Source of the DNA: Apostichopus japonicus
Taxonomy: Eukaryota > Echinodermata > Holothuroidea > Aspidochirotida > Stichopodidae
Direction of reading: 5' to 3'
DNA length: 64,000 bases
NCBI RefSeq assembly: GCF_037975245.1
Contig: NC_092577.1
Location: 34,588,898 to 34,652,897 of the forward strand
Position 1 is the first letter of the stretch; every line of letters begins with the position of its first letter. Below are positions 1-11,116 of this stretch, piece after piece. The position numbers were made by a program, and so were the translations under genes. The notes beneath the pieces are model-generated. The model did no database searches and had not been told where the DNA came from. It saw only the letters and a list, made by a program, of their open reading frames with translations.

Positions 1-307
1 AAAATTGTGTCATAAAATATCTGTAAAAAAAATTAAAACTTTTACCCAATTCTTTAATTATTTTTAACTTTCATTTGCAAAGTAGAATTTTTTTCTTCTA
101 TGGATAAATGTCATACAATGATATTATACAGAAAAAATAAATCATTTTCTGCTCAATTTCCATTATGACATTGTTTCCTCTGTGGTTTTCAGGGTGCATG
201 ACTTCACATCACAAAACCCACCCTGAAAATTAATAAAAATTGTCTTTACCATGCAAAAAGCTTTGAAGTTTTGTGTTGACCTTATGATGCAGACAGAAAA
301 TTTCCAA
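1..307. other. AT-rich flank, possibly intron of the HYR-protease gene
   Basis: No coding signal was found. It holds a perfect 11-bp inverted repeat (186-196 and 219-229, arms TTTTCAGGGTG / CACCCTGAAAA, 22-nt loop). The first half contains a plausible splice acceptor, but the reading frame behind it closes quickly, so I do not call an exon. Confidence 0.5.
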
Positions 308-960
308 CAAATTTGTTTTGATAGCAGTCAATCAATCAATCCCATATATCCCTTTATTATAGCAATCAATCTATCCCATATATCCCTTTATTATTGCAAT
401 CTCAATCCATATATCCCTTTATTATAGCACTCAATCAATCCCATATGTCCATTTATTATAGCAATCAATCTAACCCATATATCCCTTTATTTTAGCAATC
501 AATCTATCCCATATATCCCTTTATTATTGCAATCTCAATCACATATATCCCTTTATTATAGCACTCAATCAATCCAATATATCCCTTTATTATAGCACTC
601 AATCAATCCCATATGTCCATTTATTATAGCAATCAATCTAACCCATACATCCCTTTATTATAGCAATCAATCCCATACATCCCTTTATTATAGCAATCAA
701 TCCCATACATCCCTTTATTATTGCAATCTCAATCCCATACATCCCTTTATTATAGCAATCAGTCAATCCCATATATCCCTTTATTTATAGCAATCAATCA
801 ATCAATCACATATATCCCTTTATTATTGCAATCTCAATCCCATACATCCCTTTATTATAGCAATCAACTTCAGCCTCCCATATATCCCTTTATAATAGCA
901 CTCAATCAATCCCTTATATCCTTTTATTATAGCAATCAATCAATCCCATATATGCCTTTA
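308..960. repeat. Higher-order minisatellite, ~33-35 bp units
   Basis: About 18 imperfect units built on CCCATATATCCCTTTATTAT followed by AGCAATCAATC. Variants recur in a fixed order: the TTATTGCAATCTC variant recurs at 391 and 524 (133 bp apart), and the CCATATGTCC variant at 441 and 609 (168 bp, i.e. 133 plus one unit). Blocks of several units were therefore duplicated together. The open frame through it is a by-product of the repeat. Confidence 0.9.
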
Positions 961-1069
961 ATGCCTTCACTCTTGCATGCCTTCACTCTCTTGCATGGTA
1001 GACTAAAGGTTGTTGTAACTCATCAAAACTGCATAAATGTTGACATTATCTTTATCTTTTGTTACACAG

Positions 1070-4000
1070 GTTCACTTAGTATTACCTGCCCTGCCAACAT
1101 TGTGAGATTCATTGATACAAGTCAAACGTCCACTGTGGTAGGCTGGAACAGGGCACCCGTGACGGGTGCAACGGGGGAAGTATCCTACATGGAAATGCCA
1201 GCCAGCAATAGTGTCTTCGCTCTAGGCATAACTGTCGTGACGATCTCCGCCAGTGATGCAACTGCGTCGACCAGTTGCAATTTTGTGGTTGAGGTCATAG
1301 CTTCGGGTGAGTCCTTTTTTAGTACCGAGTATCTCCAGTAGCCTAGCTGTATTGGTAAACTCTGGCATCTATCCATCCGGCATTATATCTGTCAAACTTG
1401 GGACAGTGGAATATCAAACTGTAATAAGCTGTGACGTGGATGAATGTTAATATGAGCCACCCCTTTCTTTTAAAAATCATATCATCTTGCCTCTAGTATC
1501 AGACTTTTAGTAAGTCCAGTTTGGTACTCGCTCCTGTACTCCAACATACTGACCTGTACCCATTCTCACCTCTGTGAATTTGAATGATACATTTGGTGCA
1601 TTTCTTGAATCTGGTGAATGTGACAGTGCAAGACTAAAATAGTCCCTGCTTGCCCTTTTGAGTATAGTGCTCCGAGTCCAACTCACATTGTGCCTAATTG
1701 TACTTAATATACTTGTCCTTACAGTGTAGTAACCGTACCACAAACGTGTCTTGTACCATGATGTTTCTGTTACTGAACTTATCTCACAATTCTCTGACAA
1801 TATAGGTACCGCCAACTCTCTGTCCATCGCCTGTCCCGGAGACGTCGTGGCAGTTGTGGAGAATGAAGGGGATTCGGTGGCTGTCACTTGGGATCCGCCA
1901 GTGATATCGAACGCAGACGGTGCTGTCTCCATATCCTACTCGCCCGCACAAAGTTCCTCATTTGACTTCGGACGAACGGTTGTGGTCGTCACGGTGGCCG
2001 ACGCCTCCACTGCTGTACAGTGTAACTTTGACGTTAACGTGCAAGGTTTGTTCAAGTCACAGTGTTTGCTATTCCCTGCTGTGTTGTTTTCTCTTTTATT
2101 GCTGCCTAGTTTTTCAACTCTTATTTGGATTCTTCGGTACTTTCAATTCACGATCAAACATGGCACCAAAGGCACAAGCTGTCACAAGGAACATGACGAT
2201 CAAAAGGTTGTGACAAACTAGGCATATAGGTAGTAGCTTCCATGCAAAGGCCTTTGGAATCTTCAGGCATGAGGCGAATTTGCGGAATATCCGTGATTTC
2301 TTTTCTACCTCGGGGACAAAAACTATTATCCTAACACACTGTAGCATAAGCAAACTGGAGCCTATACCGTAGTTTTTGCAAAGTTTCGTGATTTTGGTTT
2401 TACCTCAGACTCATCCCTGAATCTTACCCATTGTGGATTTGAAACATGAAAAACAAGCAACATGAAGTACAGAGATATGATATAATTTCTCTCCAAAGAA
2501 TGTCATTCCAGTATGTCTGTCTGTCAATATACCTGAAGAGATAATATATTCTTAGTTAAAAGTGACAATGTTTTGAAACGGCTCAGGTCAACTGTGTACA
2601 CACCGTTTATACAGGTACGATTTAAGAAGGGCGACACCATCGATCATAATATCTATCTGTATTTAATCAAAAGATTTTTTCCCCCTTCTTTACCAGTTGG
2701 AACTTCGTCATTCGTGATAATTTGCCCGAATGACATCACAGTTGGGACGCAGCCGGGTGAAACCTTTGCCAGGGTGAATTTCAATGCGCCTCAAGTGATT
2801 GGCCAGACAAATGGCCGTGTCACTTTTACGTACGACCCGCCTCAGACCACAATGTTTCCGATCGGATCGTCGACGGTGGTTGTGACGGTCGAAGACAACA
2901 CGTCCGTCATGACGTGCACATTTGCTGTCATAGTCAGAGGTAAAAAAAAAAAAGAAGGAAAGGACGACTCCTTTAAATGCAGCTGTTGTGCATTTTTTTC
3001 CTTGACTTTCTCCGGGGCCGAAAGCCCCTTTAAACGAGCACAGTTTGCGAACGAAATCATTTCATTTCACTGCGATAATGAATTCAAAACTTGACTTCTT
3101 GATTTGGAAAATATGGCTAATAACATCTTAAAAGAAGAAGTCAACCCAGCCATCAACATTGGTCTATGTAGGTAGAGATACTTGTGGTGAATGATTTTCC
3201 CATATAGCTGAGTAAAAAAAAAAAACAGCTATACCATTTTGGGAGATGGCCACGGTAAATTTTCCCTCCACTGCGCAAGATGGAAGACTTGAGTAAGTCT
3301 GATGACATCATCATCGAGCCACTTACAGTTGGAGTTTCCATGGTTACCTTTCTCTAGTTACAATCTTTATTCATGATGAGTTTTGCCAATGTCACCCAGT
3401 CAGTTGAAACTGAAAAGCACAACAGATAGTGTTGAGCGTGGTGGCCAATCGGCTAAGGCGTCGGACTCGTGATCCAAGGATTGCTGGTTTGATTCCTGCC
3501 TAGTTCATTACGTTGTGTCCTTGGGCAAGATGCTTTAACTCACTTGCCTCTCTCCAACCAGGGGTTAAATGGGTACCTGCGAGGTAACTTGTCATTGGGC
3601 GCAGTATATAACTGCTGCCAACTGGAGGGATTGTCTCTGGGACAGGTTATCATTGACCAGGTGTAATATGACGTCTGTAAAGCGCTTTGAGACCTATCGC
3701 TGGTATAAAGCGCTATAGAAAAAGCAAATATTATTATTACGCAGGTTGCTGCAGGCCCCTTACCTGCACACTGCATTGGACAAGTGTCTTATTGCATCAG
3801 TCAGGTGCATATCATCAAAAGGGTGGGGAGGGGGAGGGGGAGGGGTGGTTGAACAATAGCTTTCGATTTTCAAAATTTCCAAACGATGACTTTTCTTTCT
3901 CTACATACACAGATGAAGAACTTCCCATCGTTACTTGTGATGCTGGAGGTGTCAGGGATACCGACGTTGGGCAAGACTACGCCACGATTACGTGGACGAC

Positions 4001-7000
4001 GCCTACGGCCACAGATAACATGGATAACACATTAACAGTAACAGTCAGCCGGTCTGAAGGAAGGTTCACCATTGGAACACACACTATTATCGCTACGGCG
4101 ACAGATAGCAGCGGGAACATCGGGACCTGTTCTTGGACGTACACCGTTCGGGGTAATATAAAGGAATGTCCAAAAGTTTCTTTGTTTTGTTCCAAGCCAA
4201 TATTGTATTCCATATAAATCAGGAAAACATTTGGGATTCAATGTTTTTCATTTGTTGCGACAATTCTGAGCAATGACTTATGGCTACATTGATATCTGGT
4301 TTAACTCCATGAAGAGAGGGGGAACAGGGGAATACTTTACAACCCCAGAGCCTGAGGTCAATTAGAGGGCCTAGGTATATATGTATGGGTCCTCAGAAAA
4401 ATATGGGATAGAAAGAATAGTGTATTAATTTATTCATCATATACATAACTGCAAAATATGCAAAGTTCAAATTGGCTCTCAGTTCCTCTGCAACATATCA
4501 ATTAACAAAGAAAATACACTTGTTTCTTGCACAGTTCATCTAGTCAAGTCAGTCAATAACCATAAAACGATGTTTCATTATCAATTTCATTCACATGACT
4601 TTTGATCAATATTTTTCTCTCCATCCCCCCCCTCCCTCCTTCTTCATACTCACCCCTCCTTCACATACCCCGACTAGATGTGGAACTACCGGTAGTTACA
4701 TGTCCACCGTTGCTCAACGTCAGGCTGCCGTCGACTCATACTACCGTGGTGGTGGAATATGAGAATTTGATCACGGCCACAGACAATGTCGGCACAGGTG
4801 TCATCATCAATGTCCACCCATCCGATCTTCGTCCTTTTGCAGCTGGAACCTACAACCCTGTTGCCACAGCTACAGATTCCTCGGGGAATTCAAACTCTTG
4901 TACCTTTACTTTGACAGTATCAGGTGAGAGGAGAAAGAATGGGTGTAGATCCAGGGGTGCACAAGTACCCTCCCTCCCTCCCTCCCCCCTCCCTTCAGCC
5001 ACACACAATTAATATTCAAAAGTAGTTTCTATAAAACACAACTTAACTTATAGTCTAAATATGCTTCAGGGATGCAGCATTTGATGTCCAAGACACATTA
5101 TTTTCTGGCAAATGCATCCAGAACCCCCAAATGGGTAGTTTAGCTTGAAATACCTCAGAGGAACACTCATCCCCACTCCCCCTGCCCCTACTCCCTCCTT
5201 AATGAAATCCAGGATCCCCCTGTATTGAGAACTAACTGCAAACTTCCTGGACACAGAGAAAGTAGAAACTTGTAAGAAAACAAACAATTGGATATTAAAA
5301 TTATTAACTGAATCTTTCATCACATGTGTGACAAGGAGGGGAAATAAGAAGCCATTGTACTTTTCAAAACCAGGGATCAGACACGGAATCTTGGTTTTTT
5401 GCTTGCCAATCAAATGATTTTCCTGATTTTTGAGATTCACATTTCTTCTTACTAAACATTAAAACTGAAAATACATTACATTATAGTTATCTTCTTTTCT
5501 TTTTTCTTTTTTTCTTTCTTCTCTTTGCAGATAATTGTGGAAAGAGCGGTCAAACATTAACGCCGAGGATTATTGGTGGGGAAGATGCAGGAGCTGGTCA
5601 GTTTCCATGGATGGCTTCGTTATCTTCTGGATCTCATTTCTGTGGATCGGCTATCATCAACGAGAACTGGGTAGTCACTGCAGCTCATTGCCCGTAAGCC
5701 TGAAATGGTTTTCATACTTTTTTTTGCCGTGGGTTGAGATATCCTTATTGCTTTGACATGATGAACTTATAATAAAGATGTGGTTCTGTTTTACCTTGAA
5801 AACCAAAGCACAAAAATCTCCCTGTGGAGATCCTTGTGCCTTTTGCGTATACAACAAATGAGGGCATTGATTGCTCAGTTCGAAGACTCTACAGGACTTG
5901 CAATCTTTAGGTCACTACATGGTTACAATAATCCCTCTCTAGCCAAACATTTCCCTTGGCCCTGTTTCTAAGTACTCAGCTTAATATGGACAGATTACAA
6001 AACCCCAAGCTATATTACCGGTGCTGTGGCCAAATGGATAAAGGCGGTGGCAATTGAAGCAATGAGGCTTAGTAATCGGAAGGTACTGGGTTCAATACTC
6101 TGCCGGGTCATAGTAGGGTGGATCTTTCATCCAAGAGCACTCTATGGTTTTCCCATCTGAAATGACTTTCTAAAATTTCGAAATTTGAGTTAAAATGTTG
6201 AATTGGAAGCCACCCGTCCTGTAAGTTGTAATCCTTAGGGGTTTCTCCCACATTTGTGGTCGCTTAAGTGTCGTAAAAATAACTGCTGATTATTATTATT
6301 ATGATTAGGTTGGGAGGTTACTCTCCTTCCATCATATATTTGTCTTTCTCATTAGGGATCTGTTAGGTGTTGATGTCATCACTGGGGATGTATCGCTTCC
6401 AACTGCGTCACCACAGAGACAGACGAGAAGGGTTACCAAGGTGATTCGACACTCCTCATACCAGGCACCACCCGCCCACGATATCGCTCTGCTTAAACTT
6501 GACTCGCCCCTGATAATGACAGACTTCGTACAACCGGCGTGTCTCACCACTGAGGAGGAGGAAGAGGATCTCTTTGGCAGTGGCGAGTGCAGAGTGGCCG
6601 GATGGGGAACTTTAATCGCAGATGAAAATGGTGAGGAATCTATGTGTGGTCTCCTAAAAAAACTCTATTTCTTTACACCAAACCCTGATTGGTACACTAC
6701 AAAGACAATCCAACAGTTTGACAGGAGTACCTCTAGCAAACCTATATTGCCACACCACAAGTTTTCAATGACTGTATGAGCAGTACAAATGCAGTGTTTC
6801 TACTTACAGATACCATTTTATGTTTATATACAGCCCCACCCAGTGATACTCTGAAAGTGGTGACCGTTAACGTCTACACGGAACAAGAATGTGAAGATAT
6901 ATATAACGCTAATGTTCCCCTGGGCACGCCGATAACATCAATCAACATCTGTGCAGGACTTCTGGAAGGTGGAAGAGATGCCTGCTTTGTAAGTTTTGCC

Positions 7001-10000
7001 GACAGCATTGTGCACATTTTGATACTTGTAGCAGTCAGTTTGGGACAATTTCCTATAACTACTTACCACTCTATGCTTTCTATCATATCATTCTTCAAAG
7101 CACTCCGTACTGACAGTTTGCACAGCTCCTAACATTTATATGATAGAAACATGATATTCAATGTTCATTCATACTTAGTAAAGATTCCTAAATCCTATTG
7201 GTCCATTCAGGTCAGCTGACCGTGGTTAATCCTGTGAGTAACGCACGGTAAAATTACGGGGCATCACTTTAATAAATCTTTGGTTATATGTAACCAAAAA
7301 TGTTTTGTTTTATGATTTTTCCCCCACACAAATGGTAGTGTATGAATGAACGGGGTTAATCAACAGTCTAGCTTGCAGCGTGCGTTACTCACATGATTAA
7401 TGCACTCCGGGTGTTAGTCCCCCGATCGTGCATTAATCCTGTGAGTAACGCACGCTAGATCGTTGATTAACCCCTTATTCATACACTTCCTCTCAGTATC
7501 AGTGCTTTGAAGTAGGACATGAAAGTTTTGGGGGTTTATTGCCATCTTTTATTCAAACTTTGAACATTTCATAAATAAACAATTGCTATTTCTTAAATAG
7601 CGACCATAATTGTGAAAACTAAAGTGATCGATTAACCAAGTATATTAGTTTAATACCAATTTCGAAATATATGATAAACATTCCCACGCAGCAGACATGA
7701 AAGTTACAGGATAGCAATGTTTGTCAAAACTGGGTGCTTCTAGCAGCCAGTTGGGACAGTTTTCTAATGCTTAGACCTTCGTAAGCTGTCCTCACATATC
7801 ATGCTTCAAACAGTACAAACAGTTCCTGACCACCAGACTGATAGAAACATGATATTCACTTTGCTCATACTGACAATACATTTGCTTTGAAAGTATGTAT
7901 AGTATAGACAAAATTGTCCCAAATAGTGTGCTTCTAACCTCAGATCTATAAATGCATAGGATTTCAAAATTTTCCCTGACTGAATTAGGTTTGGCCTGAA
8001 ACATTATTGGAAAGCCTGAGGTGATGAAAGGGTTTGTAGAATGGAAGGGGTTGCCATGGGCTTGTTGAAGCTGAGGGAGTGTTAAATGTCAAAGGGAACA
8101 TTTCTGAGGCATATTTAGACCATACACTATAATTAGCTCTAAACTTAAGTTGTGCTTATAAATGCTTGTTTAATAGGTGTACACACATAGCATGGGCACA
8201 TTCATCCCAGCTGAACGTGAAGTTGCCCGACTGAACCATATCCCTCCTGAATGATCCTGGAACCACCTCCTCCCCCCTCCCCCCCCCTTTTTCAATATCC
8301 ATGATTTTATTCATTTTGGTCTTCCTTTAAATCTGATCACTACAGTTCTCTTCAGATCCGACCAATGATATTCAAGCAAACTAGAATCCGACCAATGATA
8401 TTCAAGCAAAATAGAATCCGACCAATGATATTCAAGCAAAATAGAACTGCCAAATATAGAAAAGTTGTCCACCCAAGCCCAAACTGGTTGGTTGGGGTTG
8501 TAAACTATGGGTATTCCCTTCTGTGGCCCATTACTGTGGGTGCACCAAGGCCCCCACCGCTGGTGGTACATTCATCTCACTAACACATCAAAACTTAAAG
8601 TAAAGCGATGACCAGCTTAAAAAAAAAAAAATATTATAGGTACCTTAAATGTGAAACCATTTCAGCATGTTTTAGTTTGACCTGTAACTTCTGGTTTTGG
8701 TCGCTCGCTTCTTTTTTTGAAGGGCGACAGCGGGGGTGGTTTAGTCTGCCCAGATAGCAGCAATACATGGCACGTGGTAGGTCTGGTCAGCTCAGGCAGA
8801 GGTTGCGCTCAAGCTAACGCTCCGGGCGTCTACACAAGGACGTCGCAGTTCAACGACTTCATCTATGCTTATCTCGGCGCAGGTAAGCCAGCAAACTAGA
8901 AAATAGCAACCTGTGTTTGTTTGTTGTTTTCAGCTATCACTGAACTGTAGGGTAATTCAAAATCAAAGCAGCCATGGCACGTGAATGCACTGTTTTGATT
9001 TGTGATTCAATCCTTTATCTGTTTTGCCCCAAAATAAACCAGTAGATTAGAGTTTTACCGTAATGAGGTGCTTGATCCGTAGTGAGGTGCTTATTGTAGG
9101 GAAGTGCTTGACCGTAATGAGGTGCTTGATCCGTAGTGAGGTGCTTGATCCGTAATGAGGTGCTTAATGTAGGGAAGTGCTTGACCATAATGAGGTGCTT
9201 GGCCTCGGTGCTTGACCTTGGTGTTTGACCTTGTTGAGATTTAACGAAGCAAGCATTCTAATGTAACCAAATCTAATTGAACCATCATCAAATATCGTGG
9301 ATTACTATTTGGAGAGGGTGAAATAATTCAAGGGTAATGCTATTGACAAATAGCAACGATTTTAAGCATAATTTGCATTAACATTTCATTAAGAAAAAAT
9401 TTCATCATGAAAAATTTCGATGACTATCAGCATTTCTAAACATTTTTAAAGTGAAAGTTTTTATATTCTTACAAATATTGACATTTTTATATCATTTATG
9501 ACTTTTATTTTTGCATGTATTTTACACTTGTAAAATCCCAATTTTAATAATTTATTATATAGTATGATTTGCTGCTCGTTGTTGTTGTTGTTACTGATCA
9601 CTTCATCCCTCTTTGATTCAGGTAAAAACATTTAACAACCTGCTTTATTTTTCCTCTCAGAATTGGTAGTGGTAGAACCAAATAACATGGCCAGTTTTTC
9701 CTCTCCTCTGGAGGGTAACCAATACCCAAACAACGTCGTCAAAGGTTGGCGTTTCAGACGTTTCGGAGGTACCGGCATCCGTCTGGAGTTTGCCCAGTTT
9801 GATTTAGCTACAGGAGATACCCTCACTGTGGGCCAAGGATTAGATCCATCTGATGAAACCAGCATCCTCCGAGTGATGGATTTTGCTTTCTCTTCAGTCG
9901 AGTCGGAATATGTTGGCCATACTAACCTGTGGTTCAGGTTTATAAGCGACAGTTCAAGGACAGCCCAAGGATTCCTTATACGAGTATATGTTATAATTTG

Positions 10001-10001
10001 A
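1070..10001 (+). CDS. Secreted HYR-repeat / trypsin-like protease / CUB-like protein (5' partial)
   Basis: Ten exons were read by eye: 1070-1306, 1806-2045, 2697-2939, 3913-4152, 4678-4923 (five HYR modules of ~80 residues, one per exon), 5531-5693, 6356-6630, 6834-6988, 8723-8882 (protease) and 9661-10001 (CUB-like, stop TGA at 9999). All borders are AG/GT and the phases join without frameshift into about 765 residues. HYR modules 4 and 5 carry the family pattern (ITCP-like start, ATDN or ATDSSGN, closing Cys-x-Phe/Trp-x-Val). Modules 1-3 lack the DNSG core and are diverged. HYR is an Ig-like adhesion fold known from hyalin and complement-related proteins. No start codon or signal peptide is visible, so more exons probably lie to the left. 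The likely role is an extracellular protease acting in matrix or defence; its substrate is unknown. Confidence 0.88.
3431..3739 (+). mobile_element. tRNA-derived SINE
   Basis: The head resembles a tRNA: A-box-like TGGCCAATCGG and B-box-like GGTTTGATTCC about 50 nt apart (RNA polymerase III promoter). A unique body follows (TGTCCTTGGGCAAGATGC). The tail holds two copies of AAAGCGCT and ends in an ATT-rich run, as in SINEs that borrow a LINE 3' end. It lies in the intron before the fourth HYR exon. Confidence 0.8.
6018..6305 (+). mobile_element. tRNA-derived SINE (family shared with 45.1 kb)
   Basis: A-box-like TGGCCAAATGG and B-box-like GGGTTCAATACTC, a body of about 200 nt and an (ATT)n tail at 6290-6302. 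Head and body segments recur at 45,140-45,400. It sits in the intron between the His and Asp exons of the protease. Confidence 0.7.
6995..7885 (+). repeat. Imperfect duplication inside a protease intron
   Basis: Two segments (about 6995-7190 and 7715-7885) share the same order of blocks: TAGCAG(T/C)CAGT-TTGGGACA, a CATATCAT-CTTCAAA stretch, and TGATAGAAACATGATATTCA. A fragment of the same sequence (TTGTCCCAAATAGTGTGCTTC) follows near 7910. The inverted repeat at 7337-7487 lies between the two copies. Confidence 0.6.
7337..7487. repeat. Large imperfect palindrome (foldback or MITE-like)
   Basis: Two ~70-bp arms face each other around position 7412. Both read GTGTATGAAT, a GGGTTAATCAAC block, and GCGTGCGTTACTCACA with GATTAATGCAC, in opposite orientation. 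A related copy of the inner block (TTAATCCTGTGAGTAACGCA) lies at about 7224, outside the palindrome. Confidence 0.8.
8356..8445 (+). repeat. 30-bp tandem repeat, three copies
   Basis: The unit starts ATCCGACCAATGATATTCAA and repeats at 8356, 8386 and 8416 with almost no variation. It lies in the intron before the catalytic-Ser exon. Confidence 0.9.
9059..9231 (+). repeat. ~19-bp minisatellite (GAGGTGCTTGA)
   Basis: About nine degenerate copies of TGAGGTGCTTGATCCGTAA and variants (AGGGAAGTGCTTGACC), with a longer period of about 54-60 bp. It is intronic, before the CUB-like exon. Confidence 0.85.
9661..10001 (+). other. CUB-like C-terminal domain exon
   Basis: A single exon of about 112 residues follows the protease. 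Features resembling CUB are the beta-rich pattern, the YPNNV motif near residue 23, GWRFRRF, and a central acidic segment (DTLTVGQG, then an [17 protein letters not shown] stretch). It has no cysteines, unlike canonical CUB domains with two disulfides, so the assignment is by pattern only. The frame joins the protease exon in phase 1 and ends at TGA. Confidence 0.6.
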
Positions 10002-10408
10002 TTAGTAGTTCCAGTGGTATATGACACCCTCCCTCCCTCCCTCCCTCCATCCCCCCCTCCCTCCATCCCCCCCTCCCCTGCGGCAGGTTTTCCAACCTAG
10101 CCCTCCCGTTGTTCACCCGTGTTCCATAAATGTGAAAGAATTCTAAATTGATAAGAAGTAAAATTTACCCCTTCTCTGCTGCTTGAGTCTCTTTCAAATA
10201 GCCATAACTTTGAGTTTTTCTTGTGCATTCCAGAGATTCTAATTCTGTGAGTTTCACATAACTACATGGCCCAAAAGATAGACATCCCTCTATACCCCCT
10301 CCACCACCCCCTCCTCCCCCCCAGTGGCTCCAATTTCCAAACATGAAGGAACACCATAGAATTCATGACATAACACTTTTACTCTGCAGTTCCACCATGT
10401 GAAAACAT

Positions 10409-10414
10409 AATAAA
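10409..10414 (+). terminator. Putative polyadenylation signal of the HYR-protease gene
   Basis: A canonical AATAAA lies 408 nt past the stop codon in an AT-rich stretch. No transcript evidence is available. Confidence 0.4.
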
Positions 10415-10746
10415 CACTGCTGCATGCCATATAATGTGTCAAGACTTTTACAAATTGTTTTTATTTGGTGTTAATGATGTCATGGATCTGCTAATTACAG
10501 TGCTTGCACATTGACCAACTAAACACGACCATCGTGGCATAGCAAATGGTGATAGTCTGCGCCCTGTGTGCGGATTGATCAAAGACTACTTTGTCACTTT
10601 CAAGTCGAATCAGTTCAGTCAGGTAAAGACAGCATGTAGTGTTTTTCCCCGAATGGCAGTCGGTTGTGTGCTGCCCTCGAGTAAATAAATCTGCCTAGTG
10701 TAAACAAGTGTTACCAATCAAGGAGAAATCATTTTGCATGTGGCCT

Positions 10747-11116
10747 TTAAAGGGTGTGAAGACTCGTGCACAAAGAAACGTCTTATGCTGGTAATCTGAC
10801 CTAGTTTCGAATGAGGTTTAACAGAAGTGTTAGACACCACCATCGATCCCAGAAAATACACACACAGCTTGCTAACATTGGTAATTAGACACTAGTGTAC
10901 AGTCAGTACATACAGCTGCGGTCAATACCCACAGCACAGTGTACAAACGATACAGCGATGGACATCTCAGGTCCAGCTAAATATAACAATGTATCATCCT
11001 TCATTTCTGTCTGCATTTTGTAACAAGAAGCAGAAATCTTCACTTGCAAGCAACGGAAAGTTAACTTTTTTTTCAGAGCGTGGCACGCAGTTTGGGCGAG
11101 TCGTCAATGCCTTTAA
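10747..11116. mobile_element. TTAA-flanked MITE-like element, copy 1 (362 bp plus target sites)
   Basis: The element (10751-11112) is bounded by TTAA on both sides. Its ends are short inverted repeats: AGGGTGTGAAGACT on the left and, reversed, AGGCATTGA-type sequence on the right. It matches 16,623-16,978 over its whole length. It has no coding capacity. TTAA target duplication is the hallmark of the piggyBac superfamily, so a non-autonomous piggyBac-like element is a reasonable guess. Confidence 0.75.

Larger units (their letters stand above)
5531..8882 (+). other. Trypsin-like (S1A) catalytic module, four exons
   Basis: The activation site reads TPR|IIGG, so cleavage after Arg is expected. 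The catalytic triad is intact: His in TAAHC (exon 5531-5693), Asp in HDIALLKL (6356-6630), Ser in GDSGG (start of 8723-8882). Asp sits six residues before the catalytic Ser (DACFGDS), predicting cleavage after Lys or Arg. Cysteines fit the classic pairs, including one N-terminal to the activation site (NCGKSG) that would pair with QPACL and keep the HYR part attached after activation. Departures: Phe in place of the usual Gln before GDSGG, GDSGGG instead of GDSGGP, and SSG where SWG is usual in the substrate wall. An acidic run (EEEEED) lies before CRVAGWGT. Confidence 0.92.

Noticed and set aside
721-1069. Open frame running from the left minisatellite into the first HYR exon
   Set aside because: The upstream part (SQSHTSLYY repeats) is translated minisatellite. 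The exon begins at 1070 after a TTACACAG acceptor.
1507-1932. Minus-strand 141-codon frame
   Set aside because: It overlaps the second HYR exon in antisense and has no motif.
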